DNA from: Propionibacterium australiense
Lineage (GTDB): Bacteria > Actinomycetota > Actinomycetes > Propionibacteriales > Propionibacteriaceae
Length of the DNA: 64,000 nt
Assembly (NCBI RefSeq): GCF_003666605.1
Contig: NZ_RCIV01000001.1
Span: 248,001-312,000 of the forward strand
Reading direction: 5' to 3'
Shown here: piece by piece, positions 44,634-53,167 of the stretch
Numbering within the stretch: the stretch's first letter is position 1
How the letters are laid out: the number at the start of each line of letters is the position of its first letter
Notes under the pieces: generated by a model
Seen by the model: the letters and a program-made list of their open reading frames with translations, nothing else
What the model was told of the DNA's origin: nothing
Database searches by the model: none
Program-made: the position numbers and the translations under genes

Positions 44634-44697
44634 CCGGCCGGGCCTCACCGAGCCCCTGACTCCAGCATGGCGAGGATCCTGCGGGTCGCCGCCGAGC
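44634..44697. repeat. 64-bp direct repeat, right copy within metF 3' end
   Basis: Identical to 43762-43825. It covers metF coding bases 44645-44697 including the stop, plus 11 bases after it. Confidence 0.97.
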
Positions 44698-45583
44698 GGT
44701 TCTGCGTGAAGAACTGGATTCCGGGTGCCCCGCCGGCGAGCAGTTCCCGAGCCAGTTCGGCGCAGATCTGCGCGCCGGTGCTGCGCACCTGCTCGGGGTC
44801 CTCGGCGACGGCCTGCAGACGAGTCACCATCTCGTCGGGCAGCGGCGCCCCGGACAGCTCGGCGAACTTGTCCACCTGCCTGATGTTGGTGACCGGCATC
44901 TTGCCCGCGATGATGGGCATCCGGCAGCCGGCGACACGCAACCGGTCGACGAGCCGGTGGTAGGCGGCCGGGCGGAAGAACAGCTGGGTGATGGCGAACT
45001 CGGCGCCGGCGGCCTGCTTGTCGCACAGCACGCGCACGTCGTTCTCGGCGGTCGAGCCGGGGTGCACGTCGGGGAAGGCGCCGACACCGACGCAGAACTC
45101 GCCGCGGCTCTTGATGAGTTCCACCAGTTCCGTGGCGTTGGACAGCCCCTGCGGGTGCTGCTGCCAGGGCACGAGCGGGCCGCCGGGCATGTCGCCGCGG
45201 ACGGCCAGGATGTGCCGCACGCCCATCTCGCCATAGCTGTCGATGACGACCCTCAGCTCGTCGACGCTCTGGCCGGTGCAGGTGAGGTGGCCCATGACGC
45301 GCAGCCGGGTGCTGGCGAGAATGTCGCGCACGGCGTCCAGGGTGCGCTCCCGGCTGGAGCCGTTGGCGCCGTAGGTGACCGAGACGAAGTCGGGATGCAG
45401 CGGCTCGAGCCGCTCGATGGCGCGGTGCAGGATGGCCTGCCCCTCGTCGTCGCGGGGCGGGAAGAACTCGGCGCTGATGGTCGGGCGGTCGGCGCGGGCC
45501 AGCAGCTGCGCGATGGTCTCGTCGGGACAAAAGTCCAGCCGGTCCTGCGGCGCCACTGCATTGGGACGGTACTCGTGCTGCAC
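44645..45583 (-). CDS. metF: Methylenetetrahydrofolate reductase
   Basis: FAD enzyme reducing 5,10-methylene-THF to 5-methyl-THF, the methyl donor for methionine synthesis. The 312-aa barrel has SAEFFPPRDDEGQ, FVSVTYGANGSSRERT, HLTCTGQS, ILAVRGDMPG, GAEFAITQLFF, PIIAGKMPV and the C-terminal GAPGIQFFTQNRS. GTG 45583 is used because TACGCT (minus strand 45596-45591) ends exactly seven bases before it, implying a leaderless message. The last 16 codons are duplicated beyond the adjacent TA island. It is divergent from the polyprenyl synthase gene. Confidence 0.95.
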   Translation of the reverse strand: MQHEYRPNAVAPQDRLDFCPDETIAQLLARADRPTISAEFFPPRDDEGQAILHRAIERLEPLHPDFVSVTYGANGSSRERTLDAVRDILASTRLRVMGHLTCTGQSVDELRVVIDSYGEMGVRHILAVRGDMPGGPLVPWQQHPQGLSNATELVELIKSRGEFCVGVGAFPDVHPGSTAENDVRVLCDKQAAGAEFAITQLFFRPAAYHRLVDRLRVAGCRMPIIAGKMPVTNIRQVDKFAELSGAPLPDEMVTRLQAVAEDPEQVRSTGAQICAELARELLAGGAPGIQFFTQNRSAATRRILAMLESGAR

Positions 45584-45590
45584 GCACACC

Positions 45591-45613
45591 AGCGTACCGG
45601 CACCGGTTAGGCT
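45591..45613. promoter_or_regulatory. Divergent leaderless promoters, metF and prenyl synthase
   Basis: The 37-bp gap between divergent GTG starts holds TACGCT on the minus strand (45596-45591) and TAGGCT on the plus strand (45608-45613). Each -10 ends seven bases before its GTG, so transcription should begin at or next to the start codons. No good -35 or Shine-Dalgarno was seen. Confidence 0.5.
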
Positions 45614-45620
45614 GCTGGAC

Positions 45621-46721
45621 GTGACCATGTTCAACCCCGCGTCCCCAGCCGGCCGGCCCTTCCGGGACGCCGTCGGCGAGCAGCTGAGCGGCTTCCTCGA
45701 CGGCGCCTGCGCGCGCCTGTCCCAGATCTCGCCGTCGCTGGCACCACTGGGCGAACTGGCCCGCGCCTTCACCGCCGGCGGCAAGCGGCTGCGGCCGGCC
45801 TTCTGCTACTGGGGGCACGCAGCCGTCGCGGGTCAGCCCGCAGACCCGGCCCCGCTCGTCGCCGCCGCCGCGAGCTTCGATCTGCTGCACGTCGCGATCC
45901 TCATGCACGACGACGTCATCGACGACTCCGACACCCGGCGTGGCCTGGCGGCCGTGCACCGCCAGTTCGAGGCCCTTCACGCCGGGCGCACCGGCCCTGA
46001 CGACCCGGTCGCCCTCGGACAGGCAGGCGACCCGGTCGCCTTCGGACGAGCAGGTGCGATCCTGCTCGGTGACCTGCTCGCCGCCTGGTCCGACGAGCTG
46101 GTCTGGGAATCGGGTTTCTCCCCTGCCGCGCTGGCCGCCGCGCACCACGTGCTGGACGGCATGCGCACCGAGGTCAATGCCGGCCAGTTCCTCGACATGG
46201 CCGCCGAGGCCGGGCTGTCCGGCGGGGAGGATCCGGTCGCCGTCGCCGAACGCGTCGTCGAGTTCAAGACCGCCCGCTACACGGTCACCCGTCCCCTGCA
46301 GTACGGCGCGGCCCTGGCCGGAGCGGACCGGCCGACGCTCGACGCCCTGGCCGGGCTCGGCTCCCCGCTGGGACGTGCCTTCCAGTTCCGTGACGACCTG
46401 CTCGGCGTCTTCGGCGACGAGCAGCTCACCGGCAAACCCGCCGGTGACGACCTGCGCGAGGGCAAGCGCACCGTGCTCATCGCCGAGGCACAGGCCGTCA
46501 CGCCCCTGATCCTCGACTTCCTCGGGCGTCCGCTCGACGACTCCGAGCTGTCCCGGGCCCGGGCCCTGCTCGTCGACTGCGGCGCCCGGGCCCGTGTCGA
46601 GGAGCGCATCGCCGCCGATGGCGCCCGGGCCCGTGCCGCCCTGGACCGGCTCGAGATCACCGACGAGGGGCGCACTGCGCTGGCCGGGCTCATCGAGGCC
46701 TGTCTGGTCAGGGACTTCTGA
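45621..46721 (+). CDS. Polyprenyl diphosphate synthase
   Basis: A 366-aa trans-isoprenyl diphosphate synthase. The first Asp-rich motif is LMHDDVIDDSDTRRG, and the second FQFRDDLLGVFGDEQLTGKPAGDDLREGKRT. GGKRLRP binds the diphosphate of IPP. Chain length cannot be read safely, but a menaquinone side chain (octa- or nonaprenyl) or geranylgeranyl product would be usual. Start GTG 45621 is preceded by a -10 at leaderless distance; ATG 45627 is an alternative. A nine-residue imperfect tandem repeat (DPVALGQAG / DPVAFGRAG) lies just before GAILLGD. Confidence 0.92.
   Translation: MTMFNPASPAGRPFRDAVGEQLSGFLDGACARLSQISPSLAPLGELARAFTAGGKRLRPAFCYWGHAAVAGQPADPAPLVAAAASFDLLHVAILMHDDVIDDSDTRRGLAAVHRQFEALHAGRTGPDDPVALGQAGDPVAFGRAGAILLGDLLAAWSDELVWESGFSPAALAAAHHVLDGMRTEVNAGQFLDMAAEAGLSGGEDPVAVAERVVEFKTARYTVTRPLQYGAALAGADRPTLDALAGLGSPLGRAFQFRDDLLGVFGDEQLTGKPAGDDLREGKRTVLIAEAQAVTPLILDFLGRPLDDSELSRARALLVDCGARARVEERIAADGARARAALDRLEITDEGRTALAGLIEACLVRDF
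46002..46055 (+). repeat. 27-bp imperfect tandem repeat in prenyl synthase gene
   Basis: Units 46002-46028 and 46029-46055 differ at a few positions and encode DPVALGQAG and DPVAFGRAG. The duplication keeps the frame and falls in a loop between conserved helices. Confidence 0.85.
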
Positions 46722-46940
46722 CCCGGCTGGGACGGCTGCTGCACCGACGAGACCGGGGCGATGCGGCCCCCATCGGGGACCATCCCGGTTGTCCCCCGCT
46801 CTTCGGGCCTGTTCCGGACCGCCCCTCCCGGCGAATCGTCTTTCTCAGGTGTTTCACTGGGCCTGGCCCGCCCGGACGTCCTACACTGGCTCACAGGCTT
46901 GCACGGCCTTTCTTCCCCGACCGTGTTTGGAGCAGACACC

Positions 46941-49139
46941 GTGACCAGAAATGGCACTACTGACCCTTTGGTGGGTCATGTGCTTGATGACCGCTACGAG
47001 ATCCTGCAGAGGCTGGCTCGTGGCGGCATGGCCACTGTCTACCGTGCCCAGGACCTGCGGCTCGGCCGTATCGTCGCGGTCAAGGTGATGCACGACGACC
47101 TCGACGAGGCCCAGGGAACCGATTTCGCCCGCAAGTTCGACCGGGAGGCACGCGCCGCCGCGGCCCTGACCGACTCGCACGTCGTCGGGGTCTTCGACCA
47201 GGGAATCGACGACGGCCGCCCCTACATCGTCATGGAGTTCATCGAGGGCTGCACGCTGCGCAATCTCATCACGCGCGAGGCACCGTTCGACCCTGAACGC
47301 GCCCTCAGCCTCATCGAGCCCATCGCGGCGGCCCTGGCGGCGGCCCACGAGTCCGGTCTGGTGCACCGCGACGTCAAACCAGAGAACGTCCTCATCGGCA
47401 ACAAGGGCCAGATCAAGGTCGCCGATTTCGGTCTGGCGCGCGCCGCCAGCGCCAAGACGATCACCGTGGCGAAGGGCAATGTCATCGGCACGGTCAGCTA
47501 TCTGCCGCCCGAGATCGTCGCGCAGACGCACGCGGACGCACGTTCTGACATCTACTCGACCGGCATCGTGCTCTACGAACTGCTGACCGGCGAGAAGCCC
47601 TACACGGGCGAGAACCTCCAGGTCGCCTATGCGCACGTCAACAAGTCGGTTCCCGCGCCGTCGCAGACGCTGCGCCGCAACGGCCACGCCCCGGTACCCG
47701 ACTACGTGGATGCGCTCGTCCTCGCCTGCACGCGACGCGACCCCGACCGCCGCCCGGCCGACGGGCACGAGCTGCTCACCAAGGTGCGCCGTGCCCGAGC
47801 AGCCGTGGCATCGGGCGTGACGAATGACGAGTCGCTGTCCGCGGTCATGTACCCGGCGGGCTGGCGCGAGGGCCGCAACTGGTCGAGTGGGGACGCCCGC
47901 TCCGGGGCAACGCGCATCGACACCGAGCCGATCCGTCTCTCGGCAAGGATCCGGGGCCGTGACCGCCTCACGGCCTCGGCCGTCCCCGGCTCGTCGCGCA
48001 CCCGTGCCGGAGCCACCGCGGCCCCGGCGGCGACGCGGGTGCGGGCCGACCAGGAACCGGCGCGCCCGCCCTCGAACGGCTGGCATCCGGTGGGCGCCCC
48101 CTCGCGCCCGTCAGCGCCGGTCAGCCCGGTCGACTACAGCGACCACCTGTCGCAGACCGGACCGCACCAGCTGCCCCGTCACCAGCGCAGCCCGATGCCG
48201 CGCAGCCAGCGCACGCCGCTGTTCCCGGAGATCGTCAACGACCCGGTGCACCGCCGCCGTCGCGGTATCGTCGCGACACTGCTCGTCCTGATCCTGGCCA
48301 CCGTCATCGGCGTGAGCTCCTGGTGGGTCACCTCGGGCCGCTTCATCGAGACCCCGGACATGGTCGGCATGAGCCAGGACGCCGCGATCAGCGCCGCTCA
48401 GCAGGCCGGCCTGACGGTCAGTTTCGAGCAGGCGTTCAGCGACGACGTCGAGGCCGGCGTGGTCATCTCGACCGACCCGACCGCGGGGACGAAGATCGAA
48501 CGCAAGTCGCAGATCGACGCCGTCGTCTCGGCCGGACCGCAGACCTACGCGATGCCGAACGTCGCGGGACTGACCCAGGAGGCGGCCACGCAGGCGCTCA
48601 TCGACGCCCACCTGGCCGTCGGTGCCGTGACGCAGGAGTACTCCGACACCGTCGCGGCCGGTGACGTCATCTCGGCCAGCGCCGAGGCCGGCACCCAGGT
48701 CGTCCACGACACCGCCATCGACCTGGTCGTCTCGATGGGACCCTCGCCGATCAAGGTGAAGGACTACACCGGCAAGTCCGCCGACGAGGCCAAGAGCGCC
48801 CTGGAGCGAGCCGGTTTCACGGTCACCACGGAGGAGCAGCCCTCCTCGGAGGTCGAGGTCGGTCACGTCATCTCGCAGGATCCGGCCAGCGGCCAGCTGC
48901 AGGCCGGCAGCGAGGTCCATCTGGTCGTCTCCAGCGGCGCCGAGGAGGTCGCGGTGCCCGACGTGCGGGCCCGCACCGCCGATGACGCCAGGTCGATCCT
49001 CGAGGCGGCCGGGTTCGAGGTCGAGGAGAAGTACGTGGACGAGGACGCCTCGGTGCGCCTCAACCGGGTCCAGAAGACCGATCCGGTGCGCAACACGAAG
49101 CTCGCCAAGGGCTCGACCGTGACGATCTACATCATCTGA
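46941..49139 (+). CDS. pknB: PASTA-domain Ser/Thr protein kinase
   Basis: A 732-aa receptor kinase sensing muropeptides or lipid II. The kinase domain (about residues 16-285) has LARGGMATVYRA (Gly loop), VAVKVM (Lys), HRDVKPENVL and DFGLARAAS, ending in GTVSYLPPE. A Pro/Arg/Ser-rich juxtamembrane region follows, then a membrane helix near residues 445-463 and four extracytoplasmic PASTA domains to the C-terminus. GTG 46941 has TTGGAG eight bases upstream; earlier in-frame ATGs lie in noncoding sequence. TACACT at 46882-46887 may be a -10. A convergent kinase-like gene follows. Confidence 0.96.
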   Translation: MTRNGTTDPLVGHVLDDRYEILQRLARGGMATVYRAQDLRLGRIVAVKVMHDDLDEAQGTDFARKFDREARAAAALTDSHVVGVFDQGIDDGRPYIVMEFIEGCTLRNLITREAPFDPERALSLIEPIAAALAAAHESGLVHRDVKPENVLIGNKGQIKVADFGLARAASAKTITVAKGNVIGTVSYLPPEIVAQTHADARSDIYSTGIVLYELLTGEKPYTGENLQVAYAHVNKSVPAPSQTLRRNGHAPVPDYVDALVLACTRRDPDRRPADGHELLTKVRRARAAVASGVTNDESLSAVMYPAGWREGRNWSSGDARSGATRIDTEPIRLSARIRGRDRLTASAVPGSSRTRAGATAAPAATRVRADQEPARPPSNGWHPVGAPSRPSAPVSPVDYSDHLSQTGPHQLPRHQRSPMPRSQRTPLFPEIVNDPVHRRRRGIVATLLVLILATVIGVSSWWVTSGRFIETPDMVGMSQDAAISAAQQAGLTVSFEQAFSDDVEAGVVISTDPTAGTKIERKSQIDAVVSAGPQTYAMPNVAGLTQEAATQALIDAHLAVGAVTQEYSDTVAAGDVISASAEAGTQVVHDTAIDLVVSMGPSPIKVKDYTGKSADEAKSALERAGFTVTTEEQPSSEVEVGHVISQDPASGQLQAGSEVHLVVSSGAEEVAVPDVRARTADDARSILEAAGFEVEEKYVDEDASVRLNRVQKTDPVRNTKLAKGSTVTIYII

Positions 49140-49180
49140 GCCGGGCCGCTGACCGTCACCGGGCTGCCCGCGCCGAGCCG

Positions 49181-49206
49181 TGATGTGGCTCAGCTGAGCC
49201 ACATCA
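49181..49206. terminator. 26-bp perfect palindrome between convergent kinase genes
   Basis: TGATGTGGCTCAG and its exact inverse complement abut without a loop. The element overlaps the stop codon of the minus-strand pseudokinase gene and lies 42 bp after the pknB stop. It probably acts as a bidirectional terminator, though a protein-binding palindrome is possible. Confidence 0.5.
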
Positions 49207-50260
49207 CCAGGAGCAGCACGGCCGTCAGGGCGCACAGCAGAACACCGGCCAGCGCCCAGCGTCCAGAGCTGCGACGGGCCGGCGGCCGCCCATCGGCCGT
49301 CGTCGCGGGCCGGCCGGTATCGCCCGGTTCCGGGGTGCGGACGACGTGGATCAGGTGCTCGCTGACACGCGCCGGCAGCGGTCCGTCCAGCCCCCAGTCG
49401 GCGGGCAGGGGCGGGGTGCCGTCCTCGACGATGAAGGGGGCCGCGAAACGGGCCTGCGGCCCTTCCTGGGGCAGCTGCGCGGTGAGGGCCGTCCGCACCG
49501 CGGCCAGCTCGGCACGGGCAGCCGAGGCGCTGCCGATCCGCGCGGACGCGGTGGCCAGCAGGTGGGCGAGGAAGTCGCCGACGGGTGTGTCCCGGTAATG
49601 GGCAGGCACCTCCGCCCCGCCGCGCGCCACCGCGCCTGCCGAAGGGCGACGACCGGTGAGCATCTGCACCAGGAGGGCACCCACCGAGTAGAGGTCCTGA
49701 GCGGGCTCCGGCGCGGCGCCGGAGAAGGCCTCGAAGGACATGTAGCCGGGTGTCCCCACGGCCGGGCCGAGGGCGCGGGTGCTCCTGCCGTCGGGGGCCT
49801 CGGCCACACCGCCGAGTCCGCCGAGGATCACGTGAGGACGGCGACCGGCGCGCAGCATGACGACATGATCGGCGATGTTGCGGTGGACGAGCCCCGCGCC
49901 GTGCAGCACGGCCAGGGCGGCCAGCAGCTGGTCGGTGATCTCCAGCGCGTTGTCGACGTCGATGGGTTCGCGGCTGGCGAGCCGGTCGCTGAGCAGCTGA
50001 CCGCCCACCAGGGGGCTGAGGACGAGTGCGGTGCCGCCGCCGGCGCCGCTGCAGGTGACCGGTACCGCCAGGTGGGCGCTGGTACTGGGTATCCGGGCGA
50101 GCAGAGCGCCCAGGGAACTCGGCGCGTCCTCGACGCGCTGGCAGGCCAGGTAGACCCTGTCCTGGCCGTCCCAGGCCCTCCAGAGTCCGGCCGAGAGGGC
50201 ATCGACCAGTTCGTAGCGTCCGTCGAAGACATCACCCATGGTGGGATAGCTTGCCACCAT
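49190..50260 (-). CDS. Membrane-anchored pseudokinase-like protein
   Basis: A 356-aa protein with a kinase-like fold (GDVFDGRYELVDALSAG at the start, PGYMSFEAFSG and DLYSVGALLVQMLTG in the C-lobe) but altered catalytic motifs. HRD is HRN (LVHRNIADH), DFG is replaced by GGLGG, and no clear ATP-anchoring Lys is seen after the first strands. The glycine loop is also degraded. A single membrane helix lies at the extreme C-terminus (about residues 336-355). It may be a regulatory or scaffold partner of the adjacent PASTA kinase; this is inference from position. ATG 50260 is chosen; ATG 50239 is an alternative. Confidence 0.8.
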   Translation of the reverse strand: MVASYPTMGDVFDGRYELVDALSAGLWRAWDGQDRVYLACQRVEDAPSSLGALLARIPSTSAHLAVPVTCSGAGGGTALVLSPLVGGQLLSDRLASREPIDVDNALEITDQLLAALAVLHGAGLVHRNIADHVVMLRAGRRPHVILGGLGGVAEAPDGRSTRALGPAVGTPGYMSFEAFSGAAPEPAQDLYSVGALLVQMLTGRRPSAGAVARGGAEVPAHYRDTPVGDFLAHLLATASARIGSASAARAELAAVRTALTAQLPQEGPQARFAAPFIVEDGTPPLPADWGLDGPLPARVSEHLIHVVRTPEPGDTGRPATTADGRPPARRSSGRWALAGVLLCALTAVLLLVMWLS

Positions 50261-50344
50261 GACCCCCGCTCGTGCACGGCGCCCTGCCGGTGCGCCGGAT
50301 CGTCGGCTCCTCGCCGGGCGGGACCCGACCGTCCCCGGGCATGA

Positions 50345-50377
50345 CGGAGGGGGCGGCCCGGTGGGCCGCCCCCTCCG
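50345..50377 (-). terminator. Hairpin ending the S10-spc operon
   Basis: A 15-bp perfect stem (50345-50359 with 50363-50377) with a 3-base loop lies 12 bp after the rplO stop. It marks the end of the ribosomal protein transcript. Confidence 0.8.
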
Positions 50378-50389
50378 CGGGGACCGGGG

Positions 50390-50839
50390 TCAGCGCTCGG
50401 TGACGCTGCCGCCGGCCTTCTCGATCTTCTCCTTGGCGGAGGCGCTGAACTTGTCGGCGGTGATGTCGAGCTTGACGCTCAGCTCACCGTCGCCCAGCAC
50501 CTTGACGAGCCGGCCGTCGCGGACCAGGCCCGCGGCAACGAGGTCCTCGACGCCCACGGCGCCACCAGACGGGAAGTGCTCGGCGATCCGGGCCACGTTC
50601 ACCGGCTGGTACTCGATCTTGAACGGGTTCTGGAAACCGCGCAGCTTGGGCATCCGCATGTGCATCGGCATCTGGCCGCCCTCGAAGCTCTCGGGCACGT
50701 TCTTGCGTGCGCCGGTGCCCTTGGTGCCGCGGCCCGCGGTCTTGCCGCCCTTGCCGGCCTCGCCACGGCCGACGCGTTTCTTGCTGTGCTTGGCGCCGGG
50801 AGCCGGGCGCAGGTGATGAACCTTGATCGGCATGCTCAC
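50390..50839 (-). CDS. rplO: 50S ribosomal protein L15
   Basis: A 149-aa late-assembly protein of the large subunit. The Gly/Lys-rich N-terminus ([21 protein letters not shown]) and the [17 protein letters not shown] motif are typical of L15. It is the last gene of this cluster; instead of the usual secY, a hairpin terminator and then the pseudokinase gene's promoter region follow. It overlaps rpmD by 4 bp. Confidence 0.97.
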   Translation of the reverse strand: MSMPIKVHHLRPAPGAKHSKKRVGRGEAGKGGKTAGRGTKGTGARKNVPESFEGGQMPMHMRMPKLRGFQNPFKIEYQPVNVARIAEHFPSGGAVGVEDLVAAGLVRDGRLVKVLGDGELSVKLDITADKFSASAKEKIEKAGGSVTER

Positions 50840-51018
50840 TTCACCTCTTCCACGGTGACCAGGTGACGCGCAGCATGGATCATGCCGCGGATCTCCGGGC
50901 GATCGGGCTGCGTGACGGTGTCACCAATTCGCTTCAGACCGAGGGACCTGACACTCGCGCGGATGGCGGGCTTCTGGGCCACGGTCGACTTGATCTGGGT
51001 GATCTTCAGGTCTGCCAT
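50836..51018 (-). CDS. rpmD: 50S ribosomal protein L30
   Basis: A 60-aa large-subunit protein: [29 protein letters not shown] is the L30 signature split over the first half, with [14 protein letters not shown] following. It overlaps rpsE by one base and rplO by four, so the three are translationally linked. Confidence 0.96.
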   Translation of the reverse strand: MADLKITQIKSTVAQKPAIRASVRSLGLKRIGDTVTQPDRPEIRGMIHAARHLVTVEEVK

Positions 51019-51632
51019 CAGGCCGACACCTCCGATTCCTTGCGGGCCCGCAGCAGGGCGGCGGGGGCGACGTCCTCGACGGCCTTGCCGCGTCGCTTGG
51101 CGACCTGCTCGGGCTCCTCGAGCATCTGAAGGGCCTCAACGGTGGCGTGCACCACGTTGATGGCGTTGGGCGAGCCGAGTGACTTGGCCAGCACGTCCTG
51201 GACCCCGGCGCACTCGAGGACGGCGCGGACGGAGCCACCGGCGATGACACCGGTACCGGGTGAGGCCGGACGCAGCATGACGACACCTGCCGCCTTCTCG
51301 CCCTGCACGGGATGCGGGATGGTGCGCTGGACCAGCGGCACCTTGAAGAAGTGCTTCTTGGCCTCCTCGACGCCCTTGGCGATCGCCGCGGGCACCTCCT
51401 TGGCCTTGCCGTAGCCGACGCCGACGGTGCCCTCACCGTCGCCCACGACGACGAGCGCGGTGAAGCTGAACCGGCGGCCGCCCTGGACGACCTTGGACAC
51501 GCGGTTGATGGCGACGACGCGCTCGAGGTACTCGTCCTTGCGCTCGCTCTGCTTGTCGCGGCTCCGACGGTCGTCACGGCCGCGACGGTCACCGCCCTGG
51601 CGGCCGGTGGTGCCGCGCTGGGATGTATTCAT
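51018..51632 (-). CDS. rpsE: 30S ribosomal protein S5
   Basis: A 204-aa small-subunit protein involved in decoding fidelity. The N-terminal 30 residues are an Arg/Asp/Gly-rich extension usual for actinobacteria. The double-stranded-RNA-binding part ([28 protein letters not shown]) and the C-terminal domain ([22 protein letters not shown]) are clear. It lies 19 bp after rplR. Confidence 0.98.
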   Translation of the reverse strand: MNTSQRGTTGRQGGDRRGRDDRRSRDKQSERKDEYLERVVAINRVSKVVQGGRRFSFTALVVVGDGEGTVGVGYGKAKEVPAAIAKGVEEAKKHFFKVPLVQRTIPHPVQGEKAAGVVMLRPASPGTGVIAGGSVRAVLECAGVQDVLAKSLGSPNAINVVHATVEALQMLEEPEQVAKRRGKAVEDVAPAALLRARKESEVSA

Positions 51633-51651
51633 CGCTTTTCCTATCCTTCCG

Positions 51652-52035
51652 TCAGAGACTCAGGCCCGCCTTGCGGGCGCCGTCGGCGACCGCAGCGACA
51701 CGACCGTGGTACTGGTTGCCCGCGCGGTCGAAGACGACCTGTTCGATACCGGCGTCCTTGGCGCGCTGACCGACGAGTTCACCGACCCGGGCCGCCTTCG
51801 CCGTCTTGTCGCCGTCGAGCGCGCGCACGTCCTTCTCCATGGTGGAGGCAGACACCAGCGTGACACCGGCGACGTCGTCGACGACCTGGGCCACCATGTG
51901 GCGGGCGCTGCGGGTGACGACGAGACGGGGACGCTCGGGGTAGCCGAAGATCTTCTTGCGGCCACGCTTCTGGCGGCGCAGCTGGGCGGACCTGCGGGCG
52001 GCGAGATGCTTCTGATGCTTGATGTTGACCGCCAT
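51652..52035 (-). CDS. rplR: 50S ribosomal protein L18
   Basis: A 127-aa 5S rRNA-binding protein. The N-terminus is basic ([18 protein letters not shown]), and the core contains [20 protein letters not shown] and the C-terminal [27 protein letters not shown] 52035 is the start; the GTG six bases earlier belongs to an extended frame overlapping the rplF stop. Confidence 0.97.
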   Translation of the reverse strand: MAVNIKHQKHLAARRSAQLRRQKRGRKKIFGYPERPRLVVTRSARHMVAQVVDDVAGVTLVSASTMEKDVRALDGDKTAKAARVGELVGQRAKDAGIEQVVFDRAGNQYHGRVAAVADGARKAGLSL

Positions 52036-52037
52036 GA

Positions 52038-52580
52038 TCACTTACCAGCCTTTCCGACCTTGCGACGGATGTGCTCGCCGGCGTACCGAACGCCCTTGCC
52101 CTTGTAGGGCTCTGGCTTGCGGATCTTGCGAATGTTCGCAGCGACCTCGCCGACGACCTGCTTGTCGATGCCGTGCACCTTGAAACTCGTCTGCGTGATG
52201 ACCTCGAAGGTGATGCCCTCGGGGGCGTTGACGACGACCGGGTGCGAGAAACCCAGCGCGAACTCGAGCTGAGTCGGGCTCTTCGCGATGACCCGGTAGC
52301 CGACGCCGACGATCTCGAGGTGCTTCTCGTAGCCGTCCGTGACGCCGACGACCATGTTGTTCACCAGGGTGCGGCTCAGACCGTGCAGCGACTTGCTGAC
52401 ACGTTCGTCATCGGGCCGCTCGACGACCAGCTGGCCCTCGTCGTTCCTGGAAACGGTGATGGGCTCCGGGATGGTCCGCGAGAGTTCACCCTTCGGCCCC
52501 TTCACGGTCACCTCCTGCCCGGCCAGAGTCACCTCGACACCGGACGGAACGGTGATGGGGAGCCTGCCAATTCGTGACAT
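52038..52580 (-). CDS. rplF: 50S ribosomal protein L6
   Basis: A 180-aa large-subunit protein near the sarcin-ricin loop. It starts [16 protein letters not shown], has the two repeated alpha/beta L6 domains, and ends with the family motif [22 protein letters not shown]. It is 30 bp after rpsH and just upstream of rplR. Confidence 0.98.
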   Translation of the reverse strand: MSRIGRLPITVPSGVEVTLAGQEVTVKGPKGELSRTIPEPITVSRNDEGQLVVERPDDERVSKSLHGLSRTLVNNMVVGVTDGYEKHLEIVGVGYRVIAKSPTQLEFALGFSHPVVVNAPEGITFEVITQTSFKVHGIDKQVVGEVAANIRKIRKPEPYKGKGVRYAGEHIRRKVGKAGK

Positions 52581-52610
52581 TCCTGTTCTCCTTACCAGTT
52601 CTCGTTCGGT

Positions 52611-53018
52611 TCACCAGACATAGGCGAGCACTTCGCCGCCCACGGACTTCTCATGGGCCTGCCTGTCGGTCATCAGGCCCTGCGAGGTCGAGATGATCGC
52701 AATGCCCATACCGCCCAGGACCTTGGGCAGCTGGCTGGACTTCGCGTAGACACGCAGACCGGGCTTGCTGATGCGCCGCAGCCCGGCGATGGAGCGCTTG
52801 CGGTCGTCGCCGTACTTGAGCTTGAGGGTGAGCGTCTTGCCCACCTCACCGGCCTGGGGTTCGGCCACCGCGAAGTCCCGGATGTAGCCCTCCTGCTTCA
52901 GGATGGTGGCGATGCCCACCTTGATCTTTGAGCTGGGCATGCTCGTCTCGTCGTGGTACGCCTGGTTGGCGTTGCGCAGACGTGTGAGCATGTCTGCGAT
53001 CGGGTCGGTCATAGTCAT
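52611..53018 (-). CDS. rpsH: 30S ribosomal protein S8
   Basis: A 135-aa primary 16S-binding protein. It begins [20 protein letters not shown] (either of the first two ATGs could start translation) and ends with [20 protein letters not shown] and the invariant GGEVLAYVW. It is separated from rpsN by an unusually long 149-bp spacer that contains a hairpin. Confidence 0.98.
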   Translation of the reverse strand: MTMTDPIADMLTRLRNANQAYHDETSMPSSKIKVGIATILKQEGYIRDFAVAEPQAGEVGKTLTLKLKYGDDRKRSIAGLRRISKPGLRVYAKSSQLPKVLGGMGIAIISTSQGLMTDRQAHEKSVGGEVLAYVW

Positions 53019-53037
53019 GGCTTGTCAGCCTCTTTCT

Positions 53038-53074
53038 CACAACGGTTTCCGGGCACCGGCCCGGACCTGTTGTG
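53038..53074 (-). other. Hairpin in the rpsN-rpsH spacer
   Basis: CACAAC (53038-53043) pairs with GTTGTG (53069-53074), and an inner CCGGG/CCCGG stem completes an imperfect hairpin just upstream of the rpsH ribosome site. It could be a processing or attenuation site within the operon. Confidence 0.35.
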
Positions 53075-53167
53075 GTCGAGTGTGGAGCCCGCCTGCACCG
53101 GCGCGGGGCCGGGCGGCGGCTGGCGGCTCGCGCCGCCACGGGGTCGTCGGGTGGAACGTCTGCGCGC

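Larger units (their letters stand above)
43762..44697. mobile_element. HepT/MntA island flanked by metF 3'-end repeats
   Basis: Perfect 64-bp direct repeats (43762-43825 and 44634-44697) enclose 808 bp holding only the HepT/MntA pair. The right copy is the real end of metF (last codons and stop) plus 11 bases downstream. The left copy recreates the same last 16 codons and stop without the rest of the gene. Between the repeats the GC content drops; 43861-43920 counts to 32 of 60, against 45 of 60 at 43441-43500 in the neighbouring helicase gene. This is the pattern of an element integrated at the 3' end of metF with the target gene kept intact. No integrase or transposase is present. Confidence 0.6.
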
